6,103 bases of DNA from contig JBGPKH010000554.1 of NCBI GenBank assembly GCA_041485845.1, positions 1 to 6,103 on the forward strand, read 5' to 3'. Source of the DNA: OMOG01 sp041485845. Lineage in GTDB: Bacteria; Acidobacteriota; Terriglobia; Bryobacterales; Bryobacteraceae. Under the pieces are notes generated by a model. The model was not told where the DNA came from. It made no database searches and saw only the letters and a list, made by a program, of their open reading frames with translations. Position numbers and translations under genes: made by a program. This document shows, piece by piece, positions 1 through 5,610 of the stretch (within the stretch, counting starts at the first letter, position 1; each line of letters begins with the position of its first letter).

Positions 1-797
1 AAGCTGGGGCGCTGGAAGGAATAGTCGGCGGTGCCATGGAAACTGTTGGTGCCGCTCTTGATACTTATATTAGTGACGCCTCCCTGGGTCTGGCCGAACT
101 GGGCGTCGAAGGTATTGGTCTGGACCTTGAACTCCTGCACGATGTCGGTGGGAGGCACATAGGACGCGGTCACTTCGAAGGCATTGGCCGTGGCGGTGGT
201 AGGCGCGCCGTCAATCGTGATGTCGTTCAGGTTGCCGCGGGTTCCGCCCATCGAGAAGTTGACGATGTGGGTGGGTTCGAACGGACGGTCCAGCCGGACG
301 CTGCCGTTGAAGGTCACACCCGCCGACAGACCGATCAGCAGAAACGGATTGCCGTATGACAACGGCAGGTCCGCTACCCGCTTGGAATCCACTACCGTGC
401 CCAGCGAGGCGGACTCGGTGGCCATCAGGGGCACTTCGGACGTGACGGTGACGGTTGTTTCGGAAGCGCCGATCTCCAGGGTAAGGTTGATCTCCAGGCG
501 ATCCGCGACGCGCACCTCGACTCTATCCCGAACGGCCTTCTTGAATCCCGTCAAGGAAGCCTCAATTTGATACACGCCCGGGTTCAGCAAGGACGCCTGG
601 TAGTAGCCGTCCTGATTGGTTTTTAGTGAGGATCTGATCCCCATGGCCGTGTTGGTGACGGTAATCGAGACGCCGGGAACGACCGCCCCCGACGGGTCGG
701 TGACTCTGCCCGTGATGGTACCGCGGGTATCCTGTGACCAGCCGATTCCGGCGGCCAGGGCAAGCATCGCCATTAGCGAGAGACTGCGACGTAGCAT
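1..797 (-). CDS. TonB-dependent receptor, Oar-like, N-terminal part (3' end beyond the window)
   Basis: Reading from the ATG at 797 leftward gives 265 codons with no stop, so the gene continues past base 1. Residues 1-22 form a signal peptide (MLRRSLSLMAMLALAAG then WSQ), so the product is exported. Residues about 26-88 are a carboxypeptidase-regulatory-like (Cna-B-type) beta-sandwich, with GxVTDPSGAVVPG at its start and DGYYQASLLNPGVYQIEA later. Residues about 112-258 look like the receptor plug, with DLPLSYGNPF, NDITIDGAPT, VQEFKVQTNTFDAQFG and GGVTNISIKSGTNSFHG. This domain order is typical of the roughly 1000-1200-aa Oar-like receptors that are abundant in acidobacteria, so most of the barrel is missing here. 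Substrate import through the outer membrane with TonB energy is known for the superfamily. The substrate of this one cannot be told, and some Oar-like proteins act in adhesion or secretion. The start is supported by AAGGAG at 803-808. It is divergent from the hydrolase at 1115. Confidence 0.9.
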   Translation of the reverse strand, partial: MLRRSLSLMAMLALAAGIGWSQDTRGTITGRVTDPSGAVVPGVSITVTNTAMGIRSSLKTNQDGYYQASLLNPGVYQIEASLTGFKKAVRDRVEVRVADRLEINLTLEIGASETTVTVTSEVPLMATESASLGTVVDSKRVADLPLSYGNPFLLIGLSAGVTFNGSVRLDRPFEPTHIVNFSMGGTRGNLNDITIDGAPTTATANAFEVTASYVPPTDIVQEFKVQTNTFDAQFGQTQGGVTNISIKSGTNSFHGTADYSFQRPS

Positions 798-802
798 CGT
801 GA

Positions 803-808
803 CTCCTT
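803..808 (-). promoter_or_regulatory. Shine-Dalgarno site of the TonB receptor gene
   Basis: On the minus strand the sequence reads AAGGAG, then TCACG, then ATG, a near-perfect anti-16S match 5 nt before the start. It fixes the receptor start at 797. It is the only strong ribosome binding site visible in the window. Confidence 0.85.
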
Positions 809-853
809 ATGTTGTGGCGCAACTCCAGATCGGCTGCGCGCGATACAAACCTT

Positions 854-859
854 TGTCAA
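854..859 (-). promoter_or_regulatory. Possible -35 element for the TonB receptor gene
   Basis: The minus strand carries a perfect TTGACA, ending 56 nt before the receptor ATG. No convincing TATAAT-like hexamer lies 16-18 nt downstream, where the sequence is GC-rich. The promoter call therefore rests on the -35 alone and could be chance, or could need another sigma factor or an activator. Confidence 0.25.
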
Positions 860-893
860 GACCCTTACGAACTGAGCTACTCAAGCATACTCT

Positions 894-910
894 CCCTCGC
901 CGACGGAGGG
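894..910. repeat. Short inverted repeat (REP-like hairpin)
   Basis: CCCTC and GAGGG flank the 7-nt loop GCCGACG, and the right arm is followed by a second GAGGG-type motif (TGAGGG, 911-916). GC-rich hairpins with GAGGGTGAGGG are common as dispersed intergenic repeats. It lies between divergent genes, so it does not serve as an obvious terminator for either. The stem is only 5 bp. Confidence 0.35.
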
Positions 911-1009
911 TGAGGGTACTCGGCTCCTTCGGCCCAGGTTTTGCAGGATAAAACGCCGGCTCTCGGCGGCCCGAAGGCGAACTCGCGCATTCTCTATCGT
1001 TTGTACCCG

Positions 1010-1058
1010 GAAATCCGGGCTGCTCCGGCGGGCATCGGACGCCGGAGTCCGGTATTTC
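1010..1058. repeat. Long imperfect inverted repeat upstream of the hydrolase
   Basis: The inner arms CTCCGGCG (1023-1030) and CGCCGGAG (1040-1047) are a perfect 8-bp match around a 9-nt loop. The outer arms GAAATCCGG (1010-1018) and CCGGTATTTC (1049-1058) add 9 pairs, with one bulged A at 1054 and an asymmetric internal loop (GCTG opposite T). That gives about 17 bp in 49 nt. It ends about 40 nt before the hydrolase promoter, so an operator or a dispersed repeat are both possible. There is no U-tract to make it a classical terminator. Confidence 0.6.
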
Positions 1059-1098
1059 AATTTCACACTATGAAACGCGCCGAGAGGCCCCGTTCATC

Positions 1099-1107
1099 TG
1101 CTATAAC
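1099..1107 (+). promoter_or_regulatory. Extended -10 promoter, probably giving a leaderless mRNA
   Basis: TG-C-TATAAC matches the extended -10 consensus TGnTATAAT with one mismatch. The hexamer ends 7 nt before the ATG at 1115, so the expected transcription start falls on or next to the start codon. No -35 hexamer is seen 17 nt upstream (GCCGAG), which an extended -10 can tolerate. No Shine-Dalgarno site precedes the ATG, which agrees with leaderless translation. Confidence 0.5.
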
Positions 1108-1114
1108 TACTCTC

Positions 1115-3010
1115 ATGAAGTCGCTTCCCCTGCTCGCCGCTCTTCTGTTCACCCAGCCTTCGCCCGCCCAAAACACCTTGCCCGGCGAAACTCCGGCCAA
1201 ATTCTCGCCCGTGACCGACAGCTTCGACTACACCCGCCGCGAAGCCATGATCCCCATGCGCGACGGGGTCAAGCTGCACACCGTGATCCTGGCGCCCAAG
1301 GGCGCGAAAGGAGCGGCGATCCTTCTCACCCGCACGCCCTACAACGCCGACGAGCTCACCACCCACGCCCAAAGTTCCCACCTCGGCCCGATCCTCACCG
1401 GCTACGACAACGCCACCGAGGTAATCGTCGAAGGCGGCTACATCCGCGCCGTCCAGGACGTGCGCGGCAAGTACGGCTCCGAAGGCGACTACGTCATGAA
1501 CCGTCCTCTGCGCGGCCCGTTGAATCCCACCCAGGTGGATCACTCGACCGACACCTGGGACACTATCGACTGGCTCATCAAGAACACTCCGGAGAGTAAC
1601 GGCAAGGTCGGGATCCTGGGCATTTCCTACGACGGTTTTCTGCCGTTGATGGCTCTGGTCGGTCCGCACCCGGCGCTGAAAGTGTCGGTACCCATGAACC
1701 CCATGGTGGATGGCTGGATGGGCGACGACTGGTTCCACAACGGCGCGTTCCGCCAGCAGAACATGGACTACATCTACCAGCAGGAGGCTACGCGCAAGTC
1801 GGAGGTGAAGTGGTGGACCAGCCACTTCGACGACTACGACATGTTCATGCAGGCGGGATCGGCGGGCGAGCTCGGGCGGCGCCGCGGCCTTGAGCAGGTG
1901 GGGTTCTGGAACAAGCTGGTGGAGCATCCTGCTTACGACTCCTTCTGGCGCAACCAGGCGGTGGACAAGCTGCTGGCGGCCCAGCCGCTGACCGTTCCGG
2001 TGATGCTGGTGCACAGCCTCTGGGACCAGGAAGACATCTACGGCGACATCGCCGTGTATAAGGCGATCAAGCCGAAGGACACCAACAACGACAAAGTGTT
2101 TCTGGTGATGGGTCCCTGGCACCACGGCCAGGAGATCCAGGACGGCAGCACGCTGGGCGCTTTGCGGTTCCACGCCGACACCGCGCTTTATTTCCGGCGC
2201 AACATTCTGGGACCGTTCCTGGCTCAGTACCTCAAGGACGGCGCGCCCAAGTCGGATGTCCCGCCCGTGTCCGCATACGAAACGGGAACCAACACGTGGC
2301 AGCGGCTTCAGGCGTGGCCGGGCGCGGGCCGTGCGACGCCGCTGTACCTGGCCGCCGGCTTGAAGCTGGGCTTCGACGCGCCCAAAGCGGGCGGCGCGGC
2401 ATACGAAGAGTACGTCTCCGACCCGGCCAAGCCCGTTCCGTTCCGCGCGCGCCCCATTCAGCCGGTGGGCTACGACAAGGGCTTCACTTGGTCGCAATGG
2501 CTGGTGGACGACCAACGCGAGGCATCGGGCCGGCCGGATGTGGTGGCGTTCGTCTCCGATGTGCTGGCGGCGCCGGTGAAGATCGCCGGGCAACCCATCG
2601 CCAACCTGATCGCCTCCACCAGCGGCACGGATGCCGACTGGGTGGTCAAGCTGATCGACGTCTATCCCGACGAAGTGGCCGGCGATCCCGGTATGGGCGG
2701 CTATCAACTGATGGTCGCGGCCGACATCTTCCGCGGCCGCTATCGCGAGAGCCTGGAGGCTTCGAAGGCCATCGCGGCCGACAAGCCCCTGCTGTATCGT
2801 TTCGCGCTGCCGACGGCGAACCACGTCTTCCTGAAGGGGCATCGGCTCATGGTGCAGATTCAGTCGAGCTGGTTCCCGCTGTACGACCGCAATCCGCAGA
2901 CCTTCGTGGCGAATATTTTTTGGGCGAAGCCCGCGGATTACCGGAAGGCTGTGCAGCGCGTGTATCATGCGCCGGGGCAGGCGAGCTTCGTGGAACTGCC
3001 GGTTCAGTAG
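1115..3010 (+). CDS. Exported alpha-amino acid ester hydrolase / CocE-NonD family serine hydrolase
   Basis: This 631-aa alpha/beta hydrolase is predicted to cleave or transfer alpha-amino acid esters and amides outside the cytoplasm. Residues 1-18 are a signal peptide (MKSLPLLAALLFTQPSPA, then Q), which is why I start at 1115 and not at the upstream TTG (941) or ATG (1070). The catalytic domain has DVRGKYGSEGDY (about 115-126), nucleophile Ser171 in GISYDG, Asp304 in LWDQED and His337 in GPWHHG. Asp205, Glu306 and Asp307 supply the carboxylate cluster that binds the substrate amino group in alpha-amino acid ester hydrolases. All six positions have the same spacing as I recall for the Xanthomonas citri enzyme (Ser174, Asp208, Asp307, Glu309, Asp310, His340). 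A C-terminal jelly-roll domain like that of X-Pro dipeptidyl-peptidase follows (about 475-631). The length fits the family (about 640). Glutaryl-7-ACA acylase or cocaine-esterase annotations are alternatives, but the cluster favours an ester hydrolase. It ends 6 bp from the convergent nucleotidyltransferase, with no terminator seen between them. Confidence 0.92.
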   Translation: MKSLPLLAALLFTQPSPAQNTLPGETPAKFSPVTDSFDYTRREAMIPMRDGVKLHTVILAPKGAKGAAILLTRTPYNADELTTHAQSSHLGPILTGYDNATEVIVEGGYIRAVQDVRGKYGSEGDYVMNRPLRGPLNPTQVDHSTDTWDTIDWLIKNTPESNGKVGILGISYDGFLPLMALVGPHPALKVSVPMNPMVDGWMGDDWFHNGAFRQQNMDYIYQQEATRKSEVKWWTSHFDDYDMFMQAGSAGELGRRRGLEQVGFWNKLVEHPAYDSFWRNQAVDKLLAAQPLTVPVMLVHSLWDQEDIYGDIAVYKAIKPKDTNNDKVFLVMGPWHHGQEIQDGSTLGALRFHADTALYFRRNILGPFLAQYLKDGAPKSDVPPVSAYETGTNTWQRLQAWPGAGRATPLYLAAGLKLGFDAPKAGGAAYEEYVSDPAKPVPFRARPIQPVGYDKGFTWSQWLVDDQREASGRPDVVAFVSDVLAAPVKIAGQPIANLIASTSGTDADWVVKLIDVYPDEVAGDPGMGGYQLMVAADIFRGRYRESLEASKAIAADKPLLYRFALPTANHVFLKGHRLMVQIQSSWFPLYDRNPQTFVANIFWAKPADYRKAVQRVYHAPGQASFVELPVQ

Positions 3011-3016
3011 GGGGGT

Positions 3017-3490
3017 TCAGAGGGGGTCTGCGGCTTCGCGTAGCGCGGCCACGTCAGCGATGTCTTGCGGCCTTCCCGCCGCCAGTTTTGCCGCAATCAA
3101 GTCTTCGCGCGACAGGAAAGATGCTCTAAGTCTAAGGCCGCTCTGCGGGTCGATGACGGCTTCCACCCTTTGTTGCCATGCCCGATCGAAGTCGACACCG
3201 TTGATTTGAGTTTGAGTGAGAATGTCCGCCATGACCGGCGCGCGGCCCATACGAAAAAACTTGTCACGCTCCATGAAGTCTTCGGGTTTGATTCCTTCGA
3301 GCGGTGCGCCGAACTTGGCCAACGCGGCATACACCGCTCTCGCGTTATCGGCATCGGGCTTGACGAGCAGGCCGATATCCTTGGTCGCCCGCGGCTGAGC
3401 GTGAAATGAAACAGCGTAGCCCCCGACGATCAGATATTTAACGTTCTGGGAATTGAAGATGGACAAGAGTTCTTTGAAGTCGTGGAACAT
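3017..3490 (-). CDS. AbiEii/DUF6036-like nucleotidyltransferase with altered D-x-G metal motif
   Basis: The 157-aa product has the small nucleotidyltransferase fold seen in the toxin half of AbiE-like modules. It shows YLIVGGYAVSFH (19-30), RATKDIG (34-40), a third acidic position at Asp89 (MADIL) and the family tail LIAAKLAAGRPQDIADV (131-147) with Lys135, Arg140 and Asp143. Normal members read R-x-T-x-D-[IL]-D; here the second aspartate is Gly40 (codon GGC, 3373-3371), one base from GAC. Two metal ligands (Asp38, Asp89) remain, so activity may be lost or changed. The gene begins inside the 66-aa gene in another frame and overlaps it by 53 nt, which suggests translational coupling; AAGGGA lies 10 nt before the ATG. 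Known relatives transfer nucleotides to tRNA or other targets, but the substrate here is unknown. The C-terminus and the conserved tail look complete, so it is not a truncated gene. Confidence 0.85.
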   Translation of the reverse strand: MFHDFKELLSIFNSQNVKYLIVGGYAVSFHAQPRATKDIGLLVKPDADNARAVYAALAKFGAPLEGIKPEDFMERDKFFRMGRAPVMADILTQTQINGVDFDRAWQQRVEAVIDPQSGLRLRASFLSREDLIAAKLAAGRPQDIADVAALREAADPL

Positions 3491-3638
3491 CCGGCATGGT
3501 TCCCTTCATCTGGTAAGCCGCCAGGGTGATCTCGGAAACGGCCCGCATGCGTTCGTGAGCTGGTAGTTCCCGCCAGTCGCGATATTCGTCGGCCTTTATG
3601 GATTCGAAGCTTTCGTATTTGCGGATCACCTTGTCCAT
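3438..3638 (-). CDS. Small partner protein of the nucleotidyltransferase (putative antitoxin)
   Basis: The product is 66 aa, charged and probably soluble and helical (KVIRKYESFE at 3-12, HERMRAVSEI at 28-37), ending with DVPRLQRTLV near the C-terminus. From memory, short proteins of this pattern (an N-terminal x-K-V-x-K-ySFE segment and a C-terminal PRLQR) occur immediately upstream of DUF6036/AbiEii-like nucleotidyltransferases in acidobacteria and other phyla. This makes an antitoxin or regulatory partner likely, though that role is inferred. The start at 3638 is chosen because the conserved segment begins there and a promoter-like element precedes it. An in-frame ATG at 3692 would add 18 residues with no family resemblance. 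Its last 53 nt encode the beginning of the nucleotidyltransferase in another frame. No signal peptide or membrane segment is seen. Confidence 0.75.
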   Translation of the reverse strand: MDKVIRKYESFESIKADEYRDWRELPAHERMRAVSEITLAAYQMKGTMPDVPRLQRTLVHLQFPER

Positions 3639-3645
3639 GCGTCCG

Positions 3646-3674
3646 TTTGTAGCACGTGCCAAAAGAATCGGCAA
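3646..3674 (-). promoter_or_regulatory. Promoter of the toxin-antitoxin-like pair, probably leaderless
   Basis: On the minus strand TTGCCG (3674-3669, 4/6 to TTGACA) is followed by a 17-nt spacer and TACAAA (3651-3646, 4/6 to TATAAT). The -10 is preceded by TGC, an extended -10 arrangement. The -10 ends exactly 7 nt before the ATG at 3638, and no Shine-Dalgarno site is present. This matches the layout before the hydrolase at 1115. It lies in the 66-bp gap after the peptidase gene, so the pair can be transcribed apart from it. Confidence 0.45.
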
Positions 3675-3704
3675 CGCCGGCAGCGAATCCATGGCGTCCC
3701 CGTA

Positions 3705-5120
3705 CTACCCCGCCGCCGTACCCGCCCGGTATCCGCCCGCCATGGCGACCGCCGCTGCGCAGTCGAGAAACGTCCCGATCGGTTTCGCCGGGTCGGTGAG
3801 CGCCGCGCTCCCGCTCTCGCGCAGGATCGCCACAATGTCGCTCTGGGTCAGGGTCGGGTCGATCGCCAGCATCAGCGCCACCGTGCCCGACACCTTGGGC
3901 GTCGCGCCGGAGGTGCCCCCGAGCGTGTTGTTGCGATAACTCGTGTCCGAGTCTATGTAGCAGGTGACATCGTGGCACGGATCGCCGGGCGAGCACACCG
4001 TGATCCGGTTGCTGTAGTTGCTGAAATAGGCGCGCTGGTTGGTCTGCGGATAATACGCCGTGGCGGCCACCAGCACCGACCCGGTCTCCGGAATCGGCTG
4101 CTGTTCATCATCCAGGCCGGCGTCGCGGTTGCCGTTGCCCGCCGCGACGCACACGATGATTCCGGCTCCGATGGCCGTTCGCACCGCGGCGTTGAGGGCC
4201 GGCCGCATTTCGTAATTGCCGTACGAGGCGGTCTGGATTTCCACGTTGATCACCCGGCGGCGGCCCTTGCTATCCTGCTGCCGCACCCAGTCGATGCCGT
4301 TGGCCCAGGGATCTCCGGGCAGCGGAGTGGTGGAAGTTCCGTTACCTTGCAGGGGCCAGATCGCGCAGTCCGGCGCGAAGCCCATCATCCCCACGCCGGC
4401 CGCGCCGATATGGCCCAAGACTCCGGTGCCGTGCTCGGTGTCGTCGCCCTGCGTGACATTGGTGGTGCCGTCGAAGGAGTTGTAGGCGTGGTCCAATTCG
4501 AGGCGCGGCGCAAGATCCTGGTGGGTCAGGCGAAAGCCCCAATCGACGTCGGCCACCACCACGCCGCTGCCGGTGCTCATGGGCCAGGCCAGGTCGGCGC
4601 GGCAGCGGAAACTGTACCATTGCCGCTCGATCGTGGTCACCGGATCGGCAAAGAGTTGGTCGCTGTCGCCGAGCAGCGGGGGGCACCGCAGCGCATTCGC
4701 CTTAAGCGCCTTGGGAACTCGCACGGCCCGGACCATCACCGGCAGCGCGCGGATTTCGGCGAGCACCTGTTGCAGGTCCACGTCGTCGGGGAAGCGCAGC
4801 GTGACGAAGTTGTGATAGTGCGGCGCCGTCACGCCGTTGGCCTGCGCCACCTGTTGGGCGCGGTCGGCCTCCTCGCGTTCCGCGCGGAAGACGCGTTCCG
4901 CGTGAGCCACACGGTACTTGCGGAGGACCGTGTTGAGCTCCTCCAGGGCATGCGCCTCGCTGTGCAACTGGTGCACGGTGTCGGCGGTGGGCTCGACGAT
5001 GTCCGGCTTGATCGGGTCCTCGAATTCCAATTCGAGGAGTCCCGGTTCGAAGGCGGGAGCCGGCGCGCTACCGGCGCTTACCGGGATGATGGCAGAGGGA
5101 CGAAGTGCGTACGATCGCAT
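3705..5120 (-). CDS. S8 family (subtilisin-like) serine peptidase
   Basis: The 471-aa product is a subtilase with an intact active site: Asp193 in ADVDWGF, His230 in EHGTGVLGH, oxyanion Asn329 in VAAGNGNRD and Ser404 in GGTSGATPKVSG. Residues 1 to about 165 resemble a pro-region. A segment HNFVTLRFPDDVDLQQVL at 103-120 looks like an I9-type inhibitor strand-helix, preceded by a charged helical stretch (about 48-95, EELNTVLRKYRVAHAERVF). The usual signal peptide is absent: the N-terminus (MRSYALRPSAIIPVSAGSAP) has no long hydrophobic core, so the enzyme may stay in the cytoplasm or leave by another route. Three cysteines cluster just before the active serine (C376, C382, C387 in CSPGDPCHDVTC). 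VINVEIQTASYGNYE replaces the commoner INMSLG strand, which points to a distinct subfamily. The substrate is unknown. A TTGACA promoter lies directly upstream. The next minus-strand gene begins 66 bp after its stop. Confidence 0.92.
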   Translation of the reverse strand: MRSYALRPSAIIPVSAGSAPAPAFEPGLLELEFEDPIKPDIVEPTADTVHQLHSEAHALEELNTVLRKYRVAHAERVFRAEREEADRAQQVAQANGVTAPHYHNFVTLRFPDDVDLQQVLAEIRALPVMVRAVRVPKALKANALRCPPLLGDSDQLFADPVTTIERQWYSFRCRADLAWPMSTGSGVVVADVDWGFRLTHQDLAPRLELDHAYNSFDGTTNVTQGDDTEHGTGVLGHIGAAGVGMMGFAPDCAIWPLQGNGTSTTPLPGDPWANGIDWVRQQDSKGRRRVINVEIQTASYGNYEMRPALNAAVRTAIGAGIIVCVAAGNGNRDAGLDDEQQPIPETGSVLVAATAYYPQTNQRAYFSNYSNRITVCSPGDPCHDVTCYIDSDTSYRNNTLGGTSGATPKVSGTVALMLAIDPTLTQSDIVAILRESGSAALTDPAKPIGTFLDCAAAVAMAGGYRAGTAAG

Positions 5121-5129
5121 AGTCCGCTC

Positions 5130-5158
5130 AGTATTTCGCGGCGGGCGTCGAATGTCAA
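5130..5158 (-). promoter_or_regulatory. Sigma-70-type promoter of the S8 peptidase gene
   Basis: The minus strand carries a perfect TTGACA (5158-5153), a 17-nt spacer and AATACT (5135-5130, 4/6 to TATAAT). The -10 ends 9 nt before the ATG at 5120, so the transcript would have a leader of 0-3 nt. No Shine-Dalgarno site is seen (GAGCGGACT before the ATG), again suggesting leaderless expression. Confidence 0.6.
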
Positions 5159-5165
5159 ATCGGGT

Positions 5166-5186
5166 ACATGGGGAACATGGGGAACA
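5166..5186. repeat. 9-bp tandem repeat (ACATGGGGA, about 2.3 copies)
   Basis: ACATGGGGA at 5166-5174 is followed directly by ACATGGGGA at 5175-5183 and a partial ACA. It lies upstream of the fragment at 5168-5467 and beside the peptidase promoter. It would encode Met-Gly-Asn repeats if translated, which looks like non-coding sequence. The function is unknown. Confidence 0.6.
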
Positions 5187-5467
5187 AGGCCCGTCACTCC
5201 ACGGCCATGGCGCCGCTGCCCGCTACAGGGCCACTTGCCGGCCCACCGGCCCAGTACTACCACTTTCAAATTAACGGTCAACCCGGGTATACGTTCATGC
5301 TGACCGCGGTCGACGGCAATCTGCTCGGCGGAACTTCCCCCGATCTATTCCGCCTGAAGATTTGGGGATCCGGAGGGGTTATCTACGACAACAATATCGG
5401 GGCAGACGACAACAGCGATCCGACAACGGCGCTCGGCGGCGGAAGTATCATCATCCACAAGCAGTAA
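5168..5467 (+). pseudogene. C-terminal remnant of a 'post-COAP-1'-type secreted protein
   Basis: The open frame gives 99 aa. Only its latter part (from about residue 29, base 5252) looks like real protein: QYYHFQINGQPGYTFML, then TAVDG, DLFRLKIWGSGGVIYDNN, ADDNSDPTTALGGGSIIIHK and a stop. From memory this is the end of the domain annotated as post-COAP-1, whose usual form runs INGxGxYxFMLTAxDG...DxFRIKIW...VxYDN...DDxDPTTxLGGGSIxIHK. It occurs at the C-terminus of much larger secreted bacterial proteins. Here the beginning of the domain and everything before it are missing. There is no signal peptide and no ribosome binding site before the ATG at 5168, and the first 28 residues are low-complexity translation of intergenic DNA. 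I read it as a leftover end of a deleted gene whose last strands were kept intact. A short expressed protein is possible but unlikely. Confidence 0.6.
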
Positions 5468-5610
5468 GTTGTTGTAGCCTGATCGTCACCTGAGACCGCT
5501 GTCGCTGGGGTATCGATTTCAGCGCCCGCGGCCTCAGCCTTTGGGAGTTGCCGTACTCAAATCGGGACCCGCTCGACGCTGTTGCCAGCGATCCTCCAGT
5601 CGCGGCGGTC

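Larger units (their letters stand above)
798..1114. other. Intergenic region between divergent genes (no gene seen)
   Basis: This stretch separates the receptor (minus) from the exported hydrolase (plus). An open frame from a TTG at 941 runs through its right half into the hydrolase, but the translation there shows no recognisable domain and the signal peptide begins only at 1115. I therefore regard it as non-coding. It holds the receptor ribosome binding site, a TTGACA hexamer, a short GC hairpin at 894-910, a long imperfect inverted repeat at 1010-1058 and the hydrolase promoter. I see no RNA gene. Confidence 0.7.

Noticed and set aside
941..1114. Upstream extension of the hydrolase from a TTG (941) or ATG (1070)
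   Set aside because: The added residues have no family resemblance and would bury the signal peptide. The -10 element at 1102-1107 would lie inside the coding region.
1094..2968. A 624-codon open frame on the minus strand opposite the hydrolase
   Set aside because: It is a shadow of the plus-strand gene in GC-rich DNA. Its translation is rich in Arg, His, Val and Gly with no domain, while the plus strand has a full hydrolase with all active-site motifs.
3011..3016. A terminator between the convergent hydrolase and nucleotidyltransferase genes
   Set aside because: Only 6 bp separate the stops, and no GC hairpin with a T-tract was found around them.
3652..3662. A sigma-54-like -24 element (TTGGCACG on the minus strand) before the small partner gene
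   Set aside because: The -24 half matches, but the required GC ten bases after the GG is AA, so the -12 half is missing. A sigma-70-type extended -10 fits better.
3639..3692. Start of the small partner gene at the ATG at 3692
   Set aside because: The extra 18 residues do not resemble the family, and the promoter-like element would lie within them.
3972..5303. A 443-codon open frame on the plus strand opposite the S8 peptidase
   Set aside because: It is an antisense shadow. The translation is a repetitive mix of Arg, Gly, His and Val, and the minus strand has an intact peptidase triad.
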